Assembly: GCA_031546985.1 (NCBI GenBank) | Contig: JAVBJN010000032.1 | Span: 1 to 31,053, forward strand | Direction of reading: 5' to 3' | Source: JAVBJN01 sp031546985 | GTDB taxonomy: Bacteria; Bacteroidota; Bacteroidia; Chitinophagales; Chitinophagaceae | DNA: 31,053 nt | In this document: positions 23,100 to 31,053 of the stretch, piece by piece | Layout of the letters: each line of letters opens with the position of its first letter | Position numbering within the stretch: the first letter of the stretch is position 1 | Position numbers and translations under genes: made by a program | The notes under the pieces: model-generated | What the model was told of the DNA's origin: nothing | The model's database searches: none | The model's input: the letters and a program-made list of their open reading frames with translations, nothing else

Positions 23100-23740
23100 G
23101 TAAGGGCGAACGTATGCAGAGTGCTGTACCCAAGCAGTTTCTTCCGTTATTGGAAAAGCCGGTATTGTATTATTCGGTAAAAGCCTTTGTTGATGCTTTT
23201 GAGGATATTGAAATTATACTTGTATTGCCTGCGGAGTGGATCAGCTATTGCAACCAGGTGCTGAGCCAGTTTCCCGATCGTTTAAACCTGACCATTGTGC
23301 AGGGCGGGGCAACGCGTTTTCACTCGGTAAAAAATGGCCTGGCAGAAACCACTCCGGGCTCGGTTATTTTTGTGCACGATGCCGTGCGCCCGTTGCTGTC
23401 TGCTGCGCTGATACACTGTTGTTACGAAGCTGCTTTGAAAACCGGATCTGCCGTGCCTGCTATTGATGCGGTAGATAGTTTTAGAAAAGTAGATGAATCG
23501 GGCAATGCCGCATTAGACCGCACAGCGCTGCGGGTAATTCAAACACCGCAAACCTTTACCTACGAAACACTCATACCTGCTTTTGAGCAGCCATACGATG
23601 CCTTGTTTACCGACGAAGCCAGTGTGGTAGAGCGTGCCGGACAAACCATTACGTTGGTGCCGGGTGAGGAGTGGAATCTGAAAATAACCAGGCCCATAGA
23701 CCTGGCTATTGCAGAAGCTATTTTAAAATTTAATCCGTAA
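23060..23740 (+). CDS. ispD: 2-C-methyl-D-erythritol 4-phosphate cytidylyltransferase
   Basis: Third step of the MEP isoprenoid pathway: joins CTP and methylerythritol phosphate. The nucleotide-binding motif GGKGERM lies at 13-19 followed by VPKQF (23-27) with the conserved Lys. HDAVRPL, DSFRKV-like and RTALRVIQTPQTF blocks and TDEASVVERAG follow in the usual order. 226 aa, full length. Its 5' end is duplicated at 18747. Its 3' end overlaps the convergent peptidase gene by 11 nt. Confidence 0.97.
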   Translation: MSNPKKYAVIVAGGKGERMQSAVPKQFLPLLEKPVLYYSVKAFVDAFEDIEIILVLPAEWISYCNQVLSQFPDRLNLTIVQGGATRFHSVKNGLAETTPGSVIFVHDAVRPLLSAALIHCCYEAALKTGSAVPAIDAVDSFRKVDESGNAALDRTALRVIQTPQTFTYETLIPAFEQPYDALFTDEASVVERAGQTITLVPGEEWNLKITRPIDLAIAEAILKFNP

Positions 23741-26700
23741 CCAGGAAGCGGTCGGCCCGCTTGCGGGAGATCTCGGGTATTTTAATGTTATTCAGGTTCA
23801 GGCTAAATGATACCGATTGCCAGAATTTGTTTTTGCCATAAACAGACTGTGCGTAATCTTTAAATTCAGGAGAGTACAGCACCGGGAAGTATATATTGAG
23901 TATATCCCAGAAATAGATCTCAAAACCCGCGTCAAACAACATACGGCTGCCATTGCTGTTCAGTTGTTGTGCATCGGCAAATGTGCCAAAATCGGCAAAC
24001 AGGCGCACCGGTATTTTAAAAGGCAGGTCTGTTTTTACATTGGCGGTTACCATCCAGTTGTCGCTCACCCCAATCCTGCCCGAAAGCAATTGCGAGCGCA
24101 TTTTGAACCCTCCGTCTTTGGTTACGATCTGCTGTGCCCATAAACCTTCGGTTTCGTTGCGGCCAAAGAAATAGGAGTCGTACAGGTAATCGTTCTCTCC
24201 AGTAGCGGTCGATACGAGGTAAGTACGGCTGTAATCATAATTGCCCGCATTTTGGTTCAGCGTCCAGTATTTTCCTGCAAATATGCGTCCGTAAAATGCC
24301 TTTTTACGAATCTGGTAGTTTACTTTAAAATTTCCTTCCAATCCGGCTTTAATAAAATGCTCGTTGGCTACTACATTGGCGCCATAAGAGAAGGGATTCA
24401 ATGTTCTGTCGTTGTAATGATAGAAAGATAGGGTTACATAATGGTTGTCGTTGTAACCTTTTTTAGAAGTCGTAATCTTTGTTGTGGTATCGGTACTAAA
24501 ACTTACGGTTTCTTCATTGATGTAGTAATATTTTAACTGAAGAATGTTCTCTACCTTGCTTCTGGCATCTTTGTTCTTAAATGCCAGCATCACACCCGGA
24601 TTAATTTTATAGTGCCCGGCAACCACAGGGTCTGGGGTAAGCTCTGCATTGTAATAATTGCTGAATTTGCTGCCCTGGAGTGAGAAACGGATTTGCTCAA
24701 TGGCGCCTTTGGGGTATACGCTGTAGGTAATCTTACCCGTTCCGGCAAAGGTCTTGCTATTAAAACCATACATAGGGGCCAGCAAAAACTGGAAATTGTG
24801 CGATGGGATGGTAAGGTTATGCACACCCAGCCCAAGCATAAAGCCATCGTAATTATTGTAGCCCAGCGTAGGCATAAAATAAAATGGCTGGTTGTATTTA
24901 ACGCCTATACCACCAATAAGGCGTGGTCGCCAGCTAAACCGGTGAAACAAAGCATGCATCCGGTAAGTATTATTGGCGGCATTGGTTTCAGGTGCGGCAT
25001 ATCCTGGGTTTAATACTACTTTATTCGTTTGGGCAGTTACCGGTATGGTTACTGTTGTATCTCCGGAGAATCCGGGTAGTTTGGTGATCAGGGTAGTATC
25101 TGCAGATACGGTGGCCAGCATCAGAGGGCCGGAAAAACCAGTTTTATTTTTCAGTGTAAGTTTCAGCTGGTTATTGCTTTTTACACCTCTGCTGATGGCA
25201 AAATCGATCTTATCGGTTGTCTTTAAACCCTCATCGAAGAACCAGCTCAGGTCTTCGCCGGTCGATTGTTCAAACGATCTGCGGATATCTTCCGGCTGCG
25301 GATGTTTAAATTGCCAGGTGTTAAAATAAGATTGCATGGCCGCGTCAAATTTTTCACGGCCCAGGTATTGCTCCAGGTACACCAGCATTTCCGGGGCTTT
25401 GCTATAAAGCATGAGCCCATAATTCAGATCATCGTACCATGCACTGTGTAATTGGATGGGCTGGTCCTGGTTGCGACGCAGAAGCTGGGTGGTAATGATC
25501 GATTCGTCAAGAAAATCCAGCAGGCCAGCCTTGTTATTGCGGTCTTTGGAATAGGCTTTTTCGTAGTAGCTGTTTACACCTTCGTCCATCCACCCATAAT
25601 CACGCTCATTTGATGCCAACATGCCCTGAAACCAGTTGTGGCCTACCTCGTGTATGATAGGTGTTTTGAGTTCGGCAGCTGTAGTTGCAGGCGCAATAAT
25701 TGCAATAGTAGGGTATTCCATACCCGCTCCGGCCACCAATGGGCCTTCTATTACGCTTACATTATTGTAGGGGTAATTGCCAATGCGTTGTGAATAATAA
25801 GCGGTAGCGTTTTTTACAAAACCTACGCTCTTGCTCCATGCCGCACGGCTTTCAGGAAAGAAATAGGCCCTGGCTGTAACCACTTTTCCATCAGATAAGG
25901 TTACGGTATCCTGTGCAAAAACATAACGCTTGCTGGCAAACCAGGCAAAATCATGAATTTTCTCTTCTGTAAACCGCAGCGTTTTCATTTGCGTGCTGCT
26001 GGCAATTTTCTTTTTCTTGCCCAGGCTGTTTAAAAACGCAGTATCACCTTTAATATTGGCCATATTGCGGGTGTTTAGCCAGTCTTGTTCGGTTGCCGTT
26101 TGCAGGTTGCCTGTAGCCGCTACCAGGTAGTTTTCGGGCACGGTAAGCGTTACATCATAGTTGCCAAATTCACTGTAGAACTCTCCCTGGTCCAGGTAGG
26201 GCATCGGATGCCAGCCTTTGAAATCGTATACCGCAGGTTTAGGAAACCATTGCGTTACCTGGTAGTCCTGTCCTTCATGTCCGGGGCGGGAAAATGTTCT
26301 GGGCAGTTGTACCTTAAACGGCGTGGTAATGGTAACGGTTTGCCCGGGAAGTATAGGGTTGCCCAACAGTATCTCAATGATGTCGGGATTGTTGTTGTAA
26401 GGCTCAAAGGTGGCAGCTGCACCGTCGACAATAAAGCTCAGGCTGTCGATATATCCTTTCTCATCTTTCTTGCTGAAGTAGAATTTGGTGTCGCCATTTT
26501 CTACCGCCTGCCTGGTGTATTCCGAACGGTCGGTTTTAAAGGCGTTCATCCACACATGAAAGAACAGGCTGCGAAGGGTATCGGGAGAATGGTTGGTGTA
26601 CTGAATGGTTTCAAAGGCGCTCAGCTGGTGCGTATGATCATTCAGGGTAGCCTGGATGGTCACGTTGGCCTGCTGTTGCCAGTATGTTTTAGATTGCGCT

Positions 26701-26753
26701 TCGGCGGTGGTTGCAGAAGCACATAACAGGAAAATAGGAATGAATTTATTCAT
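23730..26753 (-). CDS. M1-family metallopeptidase with C-terminal barrel-like region
   Basis: Zinc aminopeptidase-type protein. Signal peptide 1-20 (ends AEAQ). The substrate loop GAGMEYP is at 342-348, zinc site HEVGHNWF at 368-375 (H368, E369, H372), and E391 in DEGVNSYYE is the third ligand. The M1 part ends near residue 600. Residues about 610-1007 do not look like the usual helical M1 C-domain: they are amphipathic strands with aromatic ends (YNQPFYFMPTLGYN, NFQFLLAPMYGFN, GRIGVSDNWMVTANV, WQSVSFSLNLNN), like an outer-membrane barrel. A surface or periplasmic-face peptidase anchored by a barrel is likely. It lies 6 nt after the sugar transferase gene, last in the operon. Confidence 0.85.
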   Translation of the reverse strand: MNKFIPIFLLCASATTAEAQSKTYWQQQANVTIQATLNDHTHQLSAFETIQYTNHSPDTLRSLFFHVWMNAFKTDRSEYTRQAVENGDTKFYFSKKDEKGYIDSLSFIVDGAAATFEPYNNNPDIIEILLGNPILPGQTVTITTPFKVQLPRTFSRPGHEGQDYQVTQWFPKPAVYDFKGWHPMPYLDQGEFYSEFGNYDVTLTVPENYLVAATGNLQTATEQDWLNTRNMANIKGDTAFLNSLGKKKKIASSTQMKTLRFTEEKIHDFAWFASKRYVFAQDTVTLSDGKVVTARAYFFPESRAAWSKSVGFVKNATAYYSQRIGNYPYNNVSVIEGPLVAGAGMEYPTIAIIAPATTAAELKTPIIHEVGHNWFQGMLASNERDYGWMDEGVNSYYEKAYSKDRNNKAGLLDFLDESIITTQLLRRNQDQPIQLHSAWYDDLNYGLMLYSKAPEMLVYLEQYLGREKFDAAMQSYFNTWQFKHPQPEDIRRSFEQSTGEDLSWFFDEGLKTTDKIDFAISRGVKSNNQLKLTLKNKTGFSGPLMLATVSADTTLITKLPGFSGDTTVTIPVTAQTNKVVLNPGYAAPETNAANNTYRMHALFHRFSWRPRLIGGIGVKYNQPFYFMPTLGYNNYDGFMLGLGVHNLTIPSHNFQFLLAPMYGFNSKTFAGTGKITYSVYPKGAIEQIRFSLQGSKFSNYYNAELTPDPVVAGHYKINPGVMLAFKNKDARSKVENILQLKYYYINEETVSFSTDTTTKITTSKKGYNDNHYVTLSFYHYNDRTLNPFSYGANVVANEHFIKAGLEGNFKVNYQIRKKAFYGRIFAGKYWTLNQNAGNYDYSRTYLVSTATGENDYLYDSYFFGRNETEGLWAQQIVTKDGGFKMRSQLLSGRIGVSDNWMVTANVKTDLPFKIPVRLFADFGTFADAQQLNSNGSRMLFDAGFEIYFWDILNIYFPVLYSPEFKDYAQSVYGKNKFWQSVSFSLNLNNIKIPEISRKRADRFLVTD

Positions 26754-26759
26754 AGGGTA

Positions 26760-28181
26760 TTACTTACCCCGGCCCTGTAATATTACCAGAACAGTGTGGA
26801 TCATTATTCTGAAATCGAGCGCCAGGGAGATATTCTCAATATACAACAAATCGTATTTCATACGCTCCAGCATCTCGCCCACGTTTTCGGCATATCCATA
26901 CTTCACCATACCCCAGGAGGTAAGACCCGGTTTTACTTTATGTACCAGCCGGTAGTGGGGGTGGGTTTTACAGATCTGATCTATAAAATACTGCCTCTCA
27001 GGGCGTGGACCCACCAGCGCCATATCGCCTTTCAGGATATTGATCATCTGTGGCAGTTCATCGATCCGCCATTTGCGCATAATGCGCCCCCAGGGGGTAA
27101 TGCGGGGATCGTTATCGCTCGACAAGGCAGGGCCGTTATGCTCGGCATTGACGAACATTGAACGGAATTTGTAGATGTAAAAAGGTGTGCCGTACCGGCC
27201 AATACGCTGTTGTTTGTAAATCAAGGGGCCTTCTGATGAAAGGCGCACTTTGATGGCTGCAAAAATGTACACTGGCGAAAGGATCAGCAACGAAAGCGCC
27301 GAGCAGGCAATATCCAGCGAACGTTTTACTACACGCTCCCAGTCTTCCATCAGATCGGGGAATATCTCTACCAGGAAAGAGCCGTAAACGTTGCTGGTTT
27401 TTACAAACCCCGTCATGATATCAAACGTATCGGGGCGGAGTTTGATGATTACTTCTTTGTGAATAAGTTTGGGCAGCAGTTCTTCCAGCTTATGGTGTTC
27501 CGATGTTTCGATGGCCACAATTACCTCTTCAATATCGTACTGGTCTATAATGGCATCTATATCGTCAAAACTACCCAGTTTGGTAAGGTGTTTACTTAAC
27601 CCGTTGGTGCCATTGGGCTCTGCATATACGAAGCCACAAAAACGATTGCCCGGTGTTTTGCGGTTTTCGATGATTTCGTGGTAAATATCGATGGCTATTT
27701 TGTTGCCACCAATAATAAGGGTATTAAAACCCACTTTGCCGTCTACCAGTGACCGTTTGGCCAGGTTCAGTACCAGTATCCTGCCAATCATGGTAATGGT
27801 AAAATGAAGAAAAAACAGTGTGATGAACGCCTTGTAATAGTAGCTGTAATCGTGCTGCTCATCGTTCAGCACCGAAATAAAGAATAAAGATACCACACCA
27901 ATAATGGTGCTTACCAGTGTGCGGTTAAATTCGCGTAGGCGTGATTTGCGGAAAAGACTGGTATAGGTGCCCGAGAAAAGGTAGAGCACAAGCCATCCTA
28001 ATGGTACCACCAGTAATATGGTGATCCATTCGCTCGCTTTAATGATAGGGAGCACGTCTGCCACTGTCATGTTCAGGGTTTTTACTTTCCTGTACAGGAA
28101 AAACATAACCCATGATAGTGTTGCCGTAATCCAGTCTACCGCGAGAAGATTGCCTATGCCTTTGTATTTCCAGGATCTCAT
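26760..28181 (-). CDS. Polyprenyl glycosylphosphotransferase (WcaJ/WbaP-like)
   Basis: Starts an exopolysaccharide repeat unit by moving a sugar-1-phosphate from a UDP-sugar to undecaprenyl phosphate. About four N-terminal membrane helices (14-140), then a Rossmann-like CoA-binding-type domain (LIIGGNKIAIDIYHEI, about 154-270), a membrane/re-entrant helix near 290-312, and the PF02397 catalytic domain with KFRSM (338-342), the conserved DELPQ (374-378) and GPRPER (391-396). 473 aa is typical. Start overlaps the lipoprotein stop by 4 nt (ATGA type). The sugar moved is not readable. Confidence 0.93.
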   Translation of the reverse strand: MRSWKYKGIGNLLAVDWITATLSWVMFFLYRKVKTLNMTVADVLPIIKASEWITILLVVPLGWLVLYLFSGTYTSLFRKSRLREFNRTLVSTIIGVVSLFFISVLNDEQHDYSYYYKAFITLFFLHFTITMIGRILVLNLAKRSLVDGKVGFNTLIIGGNKIAIDIYHEIIENRKTPGNRFCGFVYAEPNGTNGLSKHLTKLGSFDDIDAIIDQYDIEEVIVAIETSEHHKLEELLPKLIHKEVIIKLRPDTFDIMTGFVKTSNVYGSFLVEIFPDLMEDWERVVKRSLDIACSALSLLILSPVYIFAAIKVRLSSEGPLIYKQQRIGRYGTPFYIYKFRSMFVNAEHNGPALSSDNDPRITPWGRIMRKWRIDELPQMINILKGDMALVGPRPERQYFIDQICKTHPHYRLVHKVKPGLTSWGMVKYGYAENVGEMLERMKYDLLYIENISLALDFRIMIHTVLVILQGRGK

Positions 28182-29032
28182 TTGAGGTACACCACCTTAA
28201 TGTTATCAACTAAAACATACCCTGAAGTTTGTCCTGTGGGCAGCTTAGCATAAATGAGCAGTTTGTATACGCCGGTCAGCAAGGTTCCGATATCATCGCC
28301 AATGCTGATGTAGAGTTTATTCCAGTTTTCTTTAGGATTAATGGTAATCGCATACTGGCTAACGTCAATGCCGCTTTTGGTGGTTCTTAAACCCAAGCCG
28401 AAAGGCACGTTGCATTTGTAATCGATTTCAATGAATACGTCTTTACCATATGGCAAGCCGAGGGAAGATGAAGTGACACATTCTGATACCGTATGGTTGG
28501 CATCAAGAATGATCTGGCCGCTAAAACTGCCTTCAAACACTTTACCCGATTCCGATGTGCGGTAAAGGGCGGTATCTCCGCTTAGTTTTACAAAGGAATT
28601 ACCCTGTTCAAAATCTTCTTTCCATAAGTTGAGACCATCGCGGTACATCGTAGTAGGATGCAGTACCTGTGTTTTGCCAGGGGTGGGCGATAAAGTAAAC
28701 GGAGCGTCTTTATAAAAACTGTAAGGAGAGTGTTTGTCAGACATACCATCCACTACCACACCCGGTACTACGGAGAGTGACCCGGTTTCTTTCATGATAA
28801 CCGGTATTTTGGCAGGAAGGGGGTATGCGCCCAGCAGATTGTTGTTCCAGTACACCCATACATCGGTTATTTTGGAAGAGGTAGAGCCATAGTTATTGCC
28901 CGGATTATCCTTCATGGGAATGGAATCAATCTGAACATAAGTGGGTATACTCTCTGCCGGGTTAATAACGTTGCAGGAACTAATGGCAAGTGATGCTGTA
29001 ACGAATACGGATATGCTGTTTATGAATTTCAT
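28178..29032 (-). CDS. Lipoprotein of unknown function in the exopolysaccharide operon
   Basis: 284 aa from ATG 29032 (a TTG three codons earlier is less likely). Lipoprotein signal ending in LAISSC at about residue 20. The rest is strand-rich: WVYWNNNLLGAYPLPAKIP, then PFTLSPTPGKTQVLHP, then a C-terminal half of the type seen in carbohydrate-binding jelly-roll domains (SFVKLSGDTALYRTSESGKV, IEIDYKC, LLIYAKLP, YVLVDNIKVVYLK). No catalytic motif. The jelly-roll guess and a role in holding polysaccharide at the outer membrane are inference. It shares an operon with the Gfo/Idh gene and the sugar transferase. Confidence 0.72.
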   Translation of the reverse strand: MKFINSISVFVTASLAISSCNVINPAESIPTYVQIDSIPMKDNPGNNYGSTSSKITDVWVYWNNNLLGAYPLPAKIPVIMKETGSLSVVPGVVVDGMSDKHSPYSFYKDAPFTLSPTPGKTQVLHPTTMYRDGLNLWKEDFEQGNSFVKLSGDTALYRTSESGKVFEGSFSGQIILDANHTVSECVTSSSLGLPYGKDVFIEIDYKCNVPFGLGLRTTKSGIDVSQYAITINPKENWNKLYISIGDDIGTLLTGVYKLLIYAKLPTGQTSGYVLVDNIKVVYLK

Positions 29033-29077
29033 TTCGGGCAATGTGTCTTAACAAACGTAAAACGTTGTTGTTTTATT

Positions 29078-30064
29078 TTAAGAAGGTTGTTGTTCTGTGC
29101 CTGCATTGATCTTTTTCAGGATCTGGTAGGCCACATCAAGCGCCATTAAACCTTCTTCTGCTGTTACCGTAACAGGGGTATTGTTGATGATACTGTTGCA
29201 GAACAGCTCAAGTTCCATCCGGATGGCGTTGTTTTCCGGAATATTCGGATTTTGGATCGAAATGATCTTTTGTTGCCCGTTGCCAATATCAATAGGGAAA
29301 TCGAGGAAACCGCTGGCTTCGCCGGGATCTTTCAGCTGAACGATCTCCGTTTTTTTCTCCAGGAAGTCCATTCCAATGTAGGCGTCTTTCTGAAACAGGC
29401 GCATTTTGCGCATCTTTTTCAGCGAAATACGGCTGGAGGTAAGGTTTGCCACACATCCGTTGTCGAATTCAATACGGGCATTGGCAATATCGGTTGCATC
29501 GCTGATAACCGAAACGCCGCTGGCGGAAATCCGTTTTACAGGCGATTTAACGAGGCTCAGTACAATATCAATGTCGTGGATCATCAGATCGAGGATCACG
29601 CTCACATCGGTCCCCCTGGGGTTAAATTGGGCCAGGCGGTGCACCTCAATGAACATCGGCTTCAGCTCCTGGGTCTTCAACGCCAGGAAAGCCGGGTTAA
29701 ACCTTTCTACGTGTCCGATCTGGCATTTGATATTGCCTTCGTTCACCAGCTTCACCAGTTCCCTGGCTTCTTCCAGCGTATTGGTAATGGGTTTTTCAAT
29801 AAAGATATGCTTGCTGTGTTTGATGGCTTGTTCTGCAATGCCATAGTGCGCTGTAGTGGGCGCAACAATGTCTACCGCGTCGCACGCCATAAGGAGCGCT
29901 TCTGCGTTGTCAAAACGTTTTATGCCATACAGCTTAATGGCTTCTTCCGCATTTTTATCGTTGGGATCTACAAAACCAACGACTTCTACCTGAGAAAGCT
30001 GCAGCAATTGCTGAATATGTATTTTGCCTAAATGACCGGCTCCGAAAACTCCTATTTTTAACAT
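29078..30064 (-). CDS. Gfo/Idh/MocA-family oxidoreductase
   Basis: NAD(P)-dependent sugar oxidoreductase. GAGHLGKIH starts at residue 8 (Rossmann), EKP is at 90-92, GHVERFNPAF at 117-126 and MIHDIDIVLS at 161-170, with H163/D164 in the catalytic region. 328 aa, standard. GHVERFNP plus MIHDIDI are also found in UDP-GlcNAc 3-dehydrogenases such as the GnnA/WbpB group, so a UDP-sugar substrate is possible and fits a polysaccharide operon (inference). First gene of a leftward four-gene set. Confidence 0.9.
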   Translation of the reverse strand: MLKIGVFGAGHLGKIHIQQLLQLSQVEVVGFVDPNDKNAEEAIKLYGIKRFDNAEALLMACDAVDIVAPTTAHYGIAEQAIKHSKHIFIEKPITNTLEEARELVKLVNEGNIKCQIGHVERFNPAFLALKTQELKPMFIEVHRLAQFNPRGTDVSVILDLMIHDIDIVLSLVKSPVKRISASGVSVISDATDIANARIEFDNGCVANLTSSRISLKKMRKMRLFQKDAYIGMDFLEKKTEIVQLKDPGEASGFLDFPIDIGNGQQKIISIQNPNIPENNAIRMELELFCNSIINNTPVTVTAEEGLMALDVAYQILKKINAGTEQQPS

Positions 30065-30126
30065 CAGTGTGGTTTAGCTTTTGAGAAGCGCAACGTACAA
30101 TCTTACAAAGTAATTAAAAATTGTGC

Positions 30127-30154
30127 AATGTTGAAAGGTGATACTTTCAACATT
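30127..30154 (-). terminator. Hairpin downstream of radC
   Basis: AATGTTGAAAG / CTTTCAACATT, 11-bp perfect stem with loop GTGATA. Read leftward it is followed by GCACAATTTTT. It lies 26 nt past the radC stop; the U-tract is weak and displaced, so a regulatory role for the next gene is also possible. Confidence 0.5.
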
Positions 30155-30179
30155 TATTAAATGATGATATGATAGGGTG

Positions 30180-30863
30180 TTACAGAATGCCTGCATCGGC
30201 GAAGCTGTAGCTGCCGCGTTCGGCGACAATGAGGTGATCGAACAGGTAAATGTCGAAGAGCTTTGCCGCGTCTTTTACTTTTTTGGTAAGCTCTTTATCG
30301 GCCACGGATGGGGTGGGGTTGCCGCTGGGGTGGTTGTGGGCCAGTATAAGCCCCGTAGCGCCGAATTCGATCGCTTTTTTGAGTATGATCCTCGGATCGG
30401 CTACCGTGCTGGTAATGCCGCCGTTACTGATGATTTCTGAATGAATCACACAGTTGGCGCGGTTAAGCAGCAGAATGCAGAAAACTTCATAAATTTTATC
30501 AAGGAGTAAGGGTTCCAAAAGGTCTTTTGCATCCTGGCTGTTGGTAATCTTGGGTTTATCGGGAATCATTGCTGTATTGCGCCGCCTGCCCAGTTCCAGT
30601 GAAGCCGCTATGGTAACCGCTTTGGCTTTGCCGATACCCGGAATTCTCATGAGGTCTTTAATAGAAAATTTGCTGAGCTGAGCAAGATTGCGACTGCTGC
30701 AGTTGTACATTTCAATGGCAATGTCTATCGCTGATTGCTTTTTAGTGCCGTTGGCGATTAAAATAGCGAGTAGTTCTGTGGTGCTGACTGCGGTAGCACC
30801 TTTGTCCATAAATTTCTCTCTGGGCCTGTCGTCATAGGCCCATTTGCTGATTGGAATCTTCAT
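30180..30863 (-). CDS. radC: RadC family JAB-domain protein
   Basis: 227 aa, normal RadC length. N-terminal helix-hairpin-helix with LMRIPGIGKAKAV at 71-83, C-terminal JAB/MPN domain with the metal motif HNHPSG (H176, H178), S186 and D189, and E126 upstream. Despite the old name it is not shown to be a radiation-repair enzyme; the JAMM site suggests a metal-dependent hydrolase linked to DNA. ATG 30863 is chosen because a promoter lies between it and the longer in-frame start at 30914. It serves as an internal comparison for the degenerate JAB gene at 21517. Confidence 0.93.
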   Translation of the reverse strand: MKIPISKWAYDDRPREKFMDKGATAVSTTELLAILIANGTKKQSAIDIAIEMYNCSSRNLAQLSKFSIKDLMRIPGIGKAKAVTIAASLELGRRRNTAMIPDKPKITNSQDAKDLLEPLLLDKIYEVFCILLLNRANCVIHSEIISNGGITSTVADPRIILKKAIEFGATGLILAHNHPSGNPTPSVADKELTKKVKDAAKLFDIYLFDHLIVAERGSYSFADAGIL

Positions 30864-30883
30864 AGCTAAATCAATTTGGTAAC

Positions 30884-30914
30884 CAAAGGTACAAATTACT
30901 AAAAAGATTAGCAA
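30884..30914 (-). promoter_or_regulatory. radC promoter
   Basis: Read leftward: TTG (30914-30912), 20 nt, TACCTTTG (30891-30884), an exact -7 box. The start codon is 20 nt downstream. Confidence 0.6.
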
Positions 30915-30935
30915 TAAAATTAACCAACATTATGG

Positions 30936-30968
30936 GCAAAAAAAAGCCATCCTGATTAGGATGGCTTT
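30936..30968 (-). terminator. Terminator of the tRNA-Gly transcript
   Basis: Stem AAAGCCATCCT (30943-30953) / AGGATGGCTTT (30958-30968), loop GATT. Read leftward it ends in eight U residues, right after the tRNA gene. Confidence 0.92.
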
Positions 30969-30975
30969 AAAAAAG

Positions 30976-31047
30976 AGCGGAAGACGAGATTCGAACTCGC
31001 GACTTTCACCTTGGCAAGGTGACACTCTACCACTGAGTCACTCCCGC
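30976..31047 (-). tRNA. tRNA-Gly (GCC)
   Basis: 72 nt on the minus strand. Acceptor stem GCGGGAG / CTTCCGC with one G-U pair, D-arm GACTCAGTGGTAGAGTG-type, anticodon stem-loop CACCTTGCCAAGGTG with anticodon GCC, and T-arm GCGAGTTCGAATCTCGT-type. The CCA end is not encoded. Confidence 0.95.
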
Positions 31048-31053
31048 AAATGC

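Noticed and set aside
26085..26726. 213-codon open frame on the plus strand
   Set aside because: Antisense to the signal-peptide and N-terminal part of the M1 peptidase.
29252..30031. 259-codon open frame on the plus strand
   Set aside because: Antisense to the Gfo/Idh/MocA gene; the product has no recognisable domain.
30976..31047. tRNA-Gly as attachment site of an island
   Set aside because: No repeat of the tRNA 3' end is seen elsewhere in the window.

Overview
The window reads as a chromosome segment from a member of the Bacteroidota, most likely a Chitinophagaceae-like organism (family level is inference). Supporting signs are promoters of the TTTG-N19-TAnnTTTG type, many signal-peptide and lipobox proteins, a LytTR response regulator beside a propeller-type sensor remnant, outer-membrane barrels, a Bacteroidota-style deoxynucleoside kinase, a SAM-I riboswitch before methionine genes, and heptamer repeats between genes.

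Layout. Positions 1-3.7 kb hold a 5'-truncated GT39-like glycosyltransferase with TPRs, a LytTR response regulator and a collapsed sensor kinase. Positions 3.7-8.9 kb hold an HSDL2-like SDR, an SGNH esterase, a hotdog thioesterase, two heptamer repeat tracts, an Nramp metal transporter fused to a universal stress protein domain (with an operator-like palindrome over its promoter) and a secreted class 3 lipase. Positions 8.9-11.7 kb are a methionine unit read leftward: promoter, SAM-I riboswitch, terminator, trans-sulfuration PLP enzyme, homoserine dehydrogenase. Positions 11.9-15.7 kb hold a Gcr/SpecR-family membrane protein, trpS and a deoxynucleoside kinase. Positions 15.9-18.7 kb hold two envelope genes, the second joining a ComEA-like HhH domain to an outer-membrane barrel.

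Positions 18.7-23.1 kb are the unusual part. The 5' end of ispD (about 70 bp) occurs twice and flanks a 4.24-kb AT-rich block. The left ispD fragment runs, through a 4-bp shared GGTG, straight into a second, slightly diverged 3' end of the deoxynucleoside kinase gene whose normal copy lies 3 kb upstream. The two mismatches in the coding part of this tail are synonymous. This looks like a one-sided illegitimate recombination or tandem-duplication scar that brought in cargo: a thioredoxin-like protein, two lipoproteins, two small unknown proteins, and a chimera of a RadC-like JAB domain lacking its metal-binding histidines with an Rpn/PD-(D/E)XK-type tail. The chimera lies behind a 32-bp perfect palindrome and a nested inverted repeat.

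Positions 23.1-30.1 kb return to core genes: ispD, then a leftward operon of Gfo/Idh/MocA oxidoreductase, lipoprotein, polyprenyl glycosylphosphotransferase (exopolysaccharide initiation) and an M1 peptidase with an apparent outer-membrane barrel. The window ends with intact radC and a tRNA-Gly(GCC).
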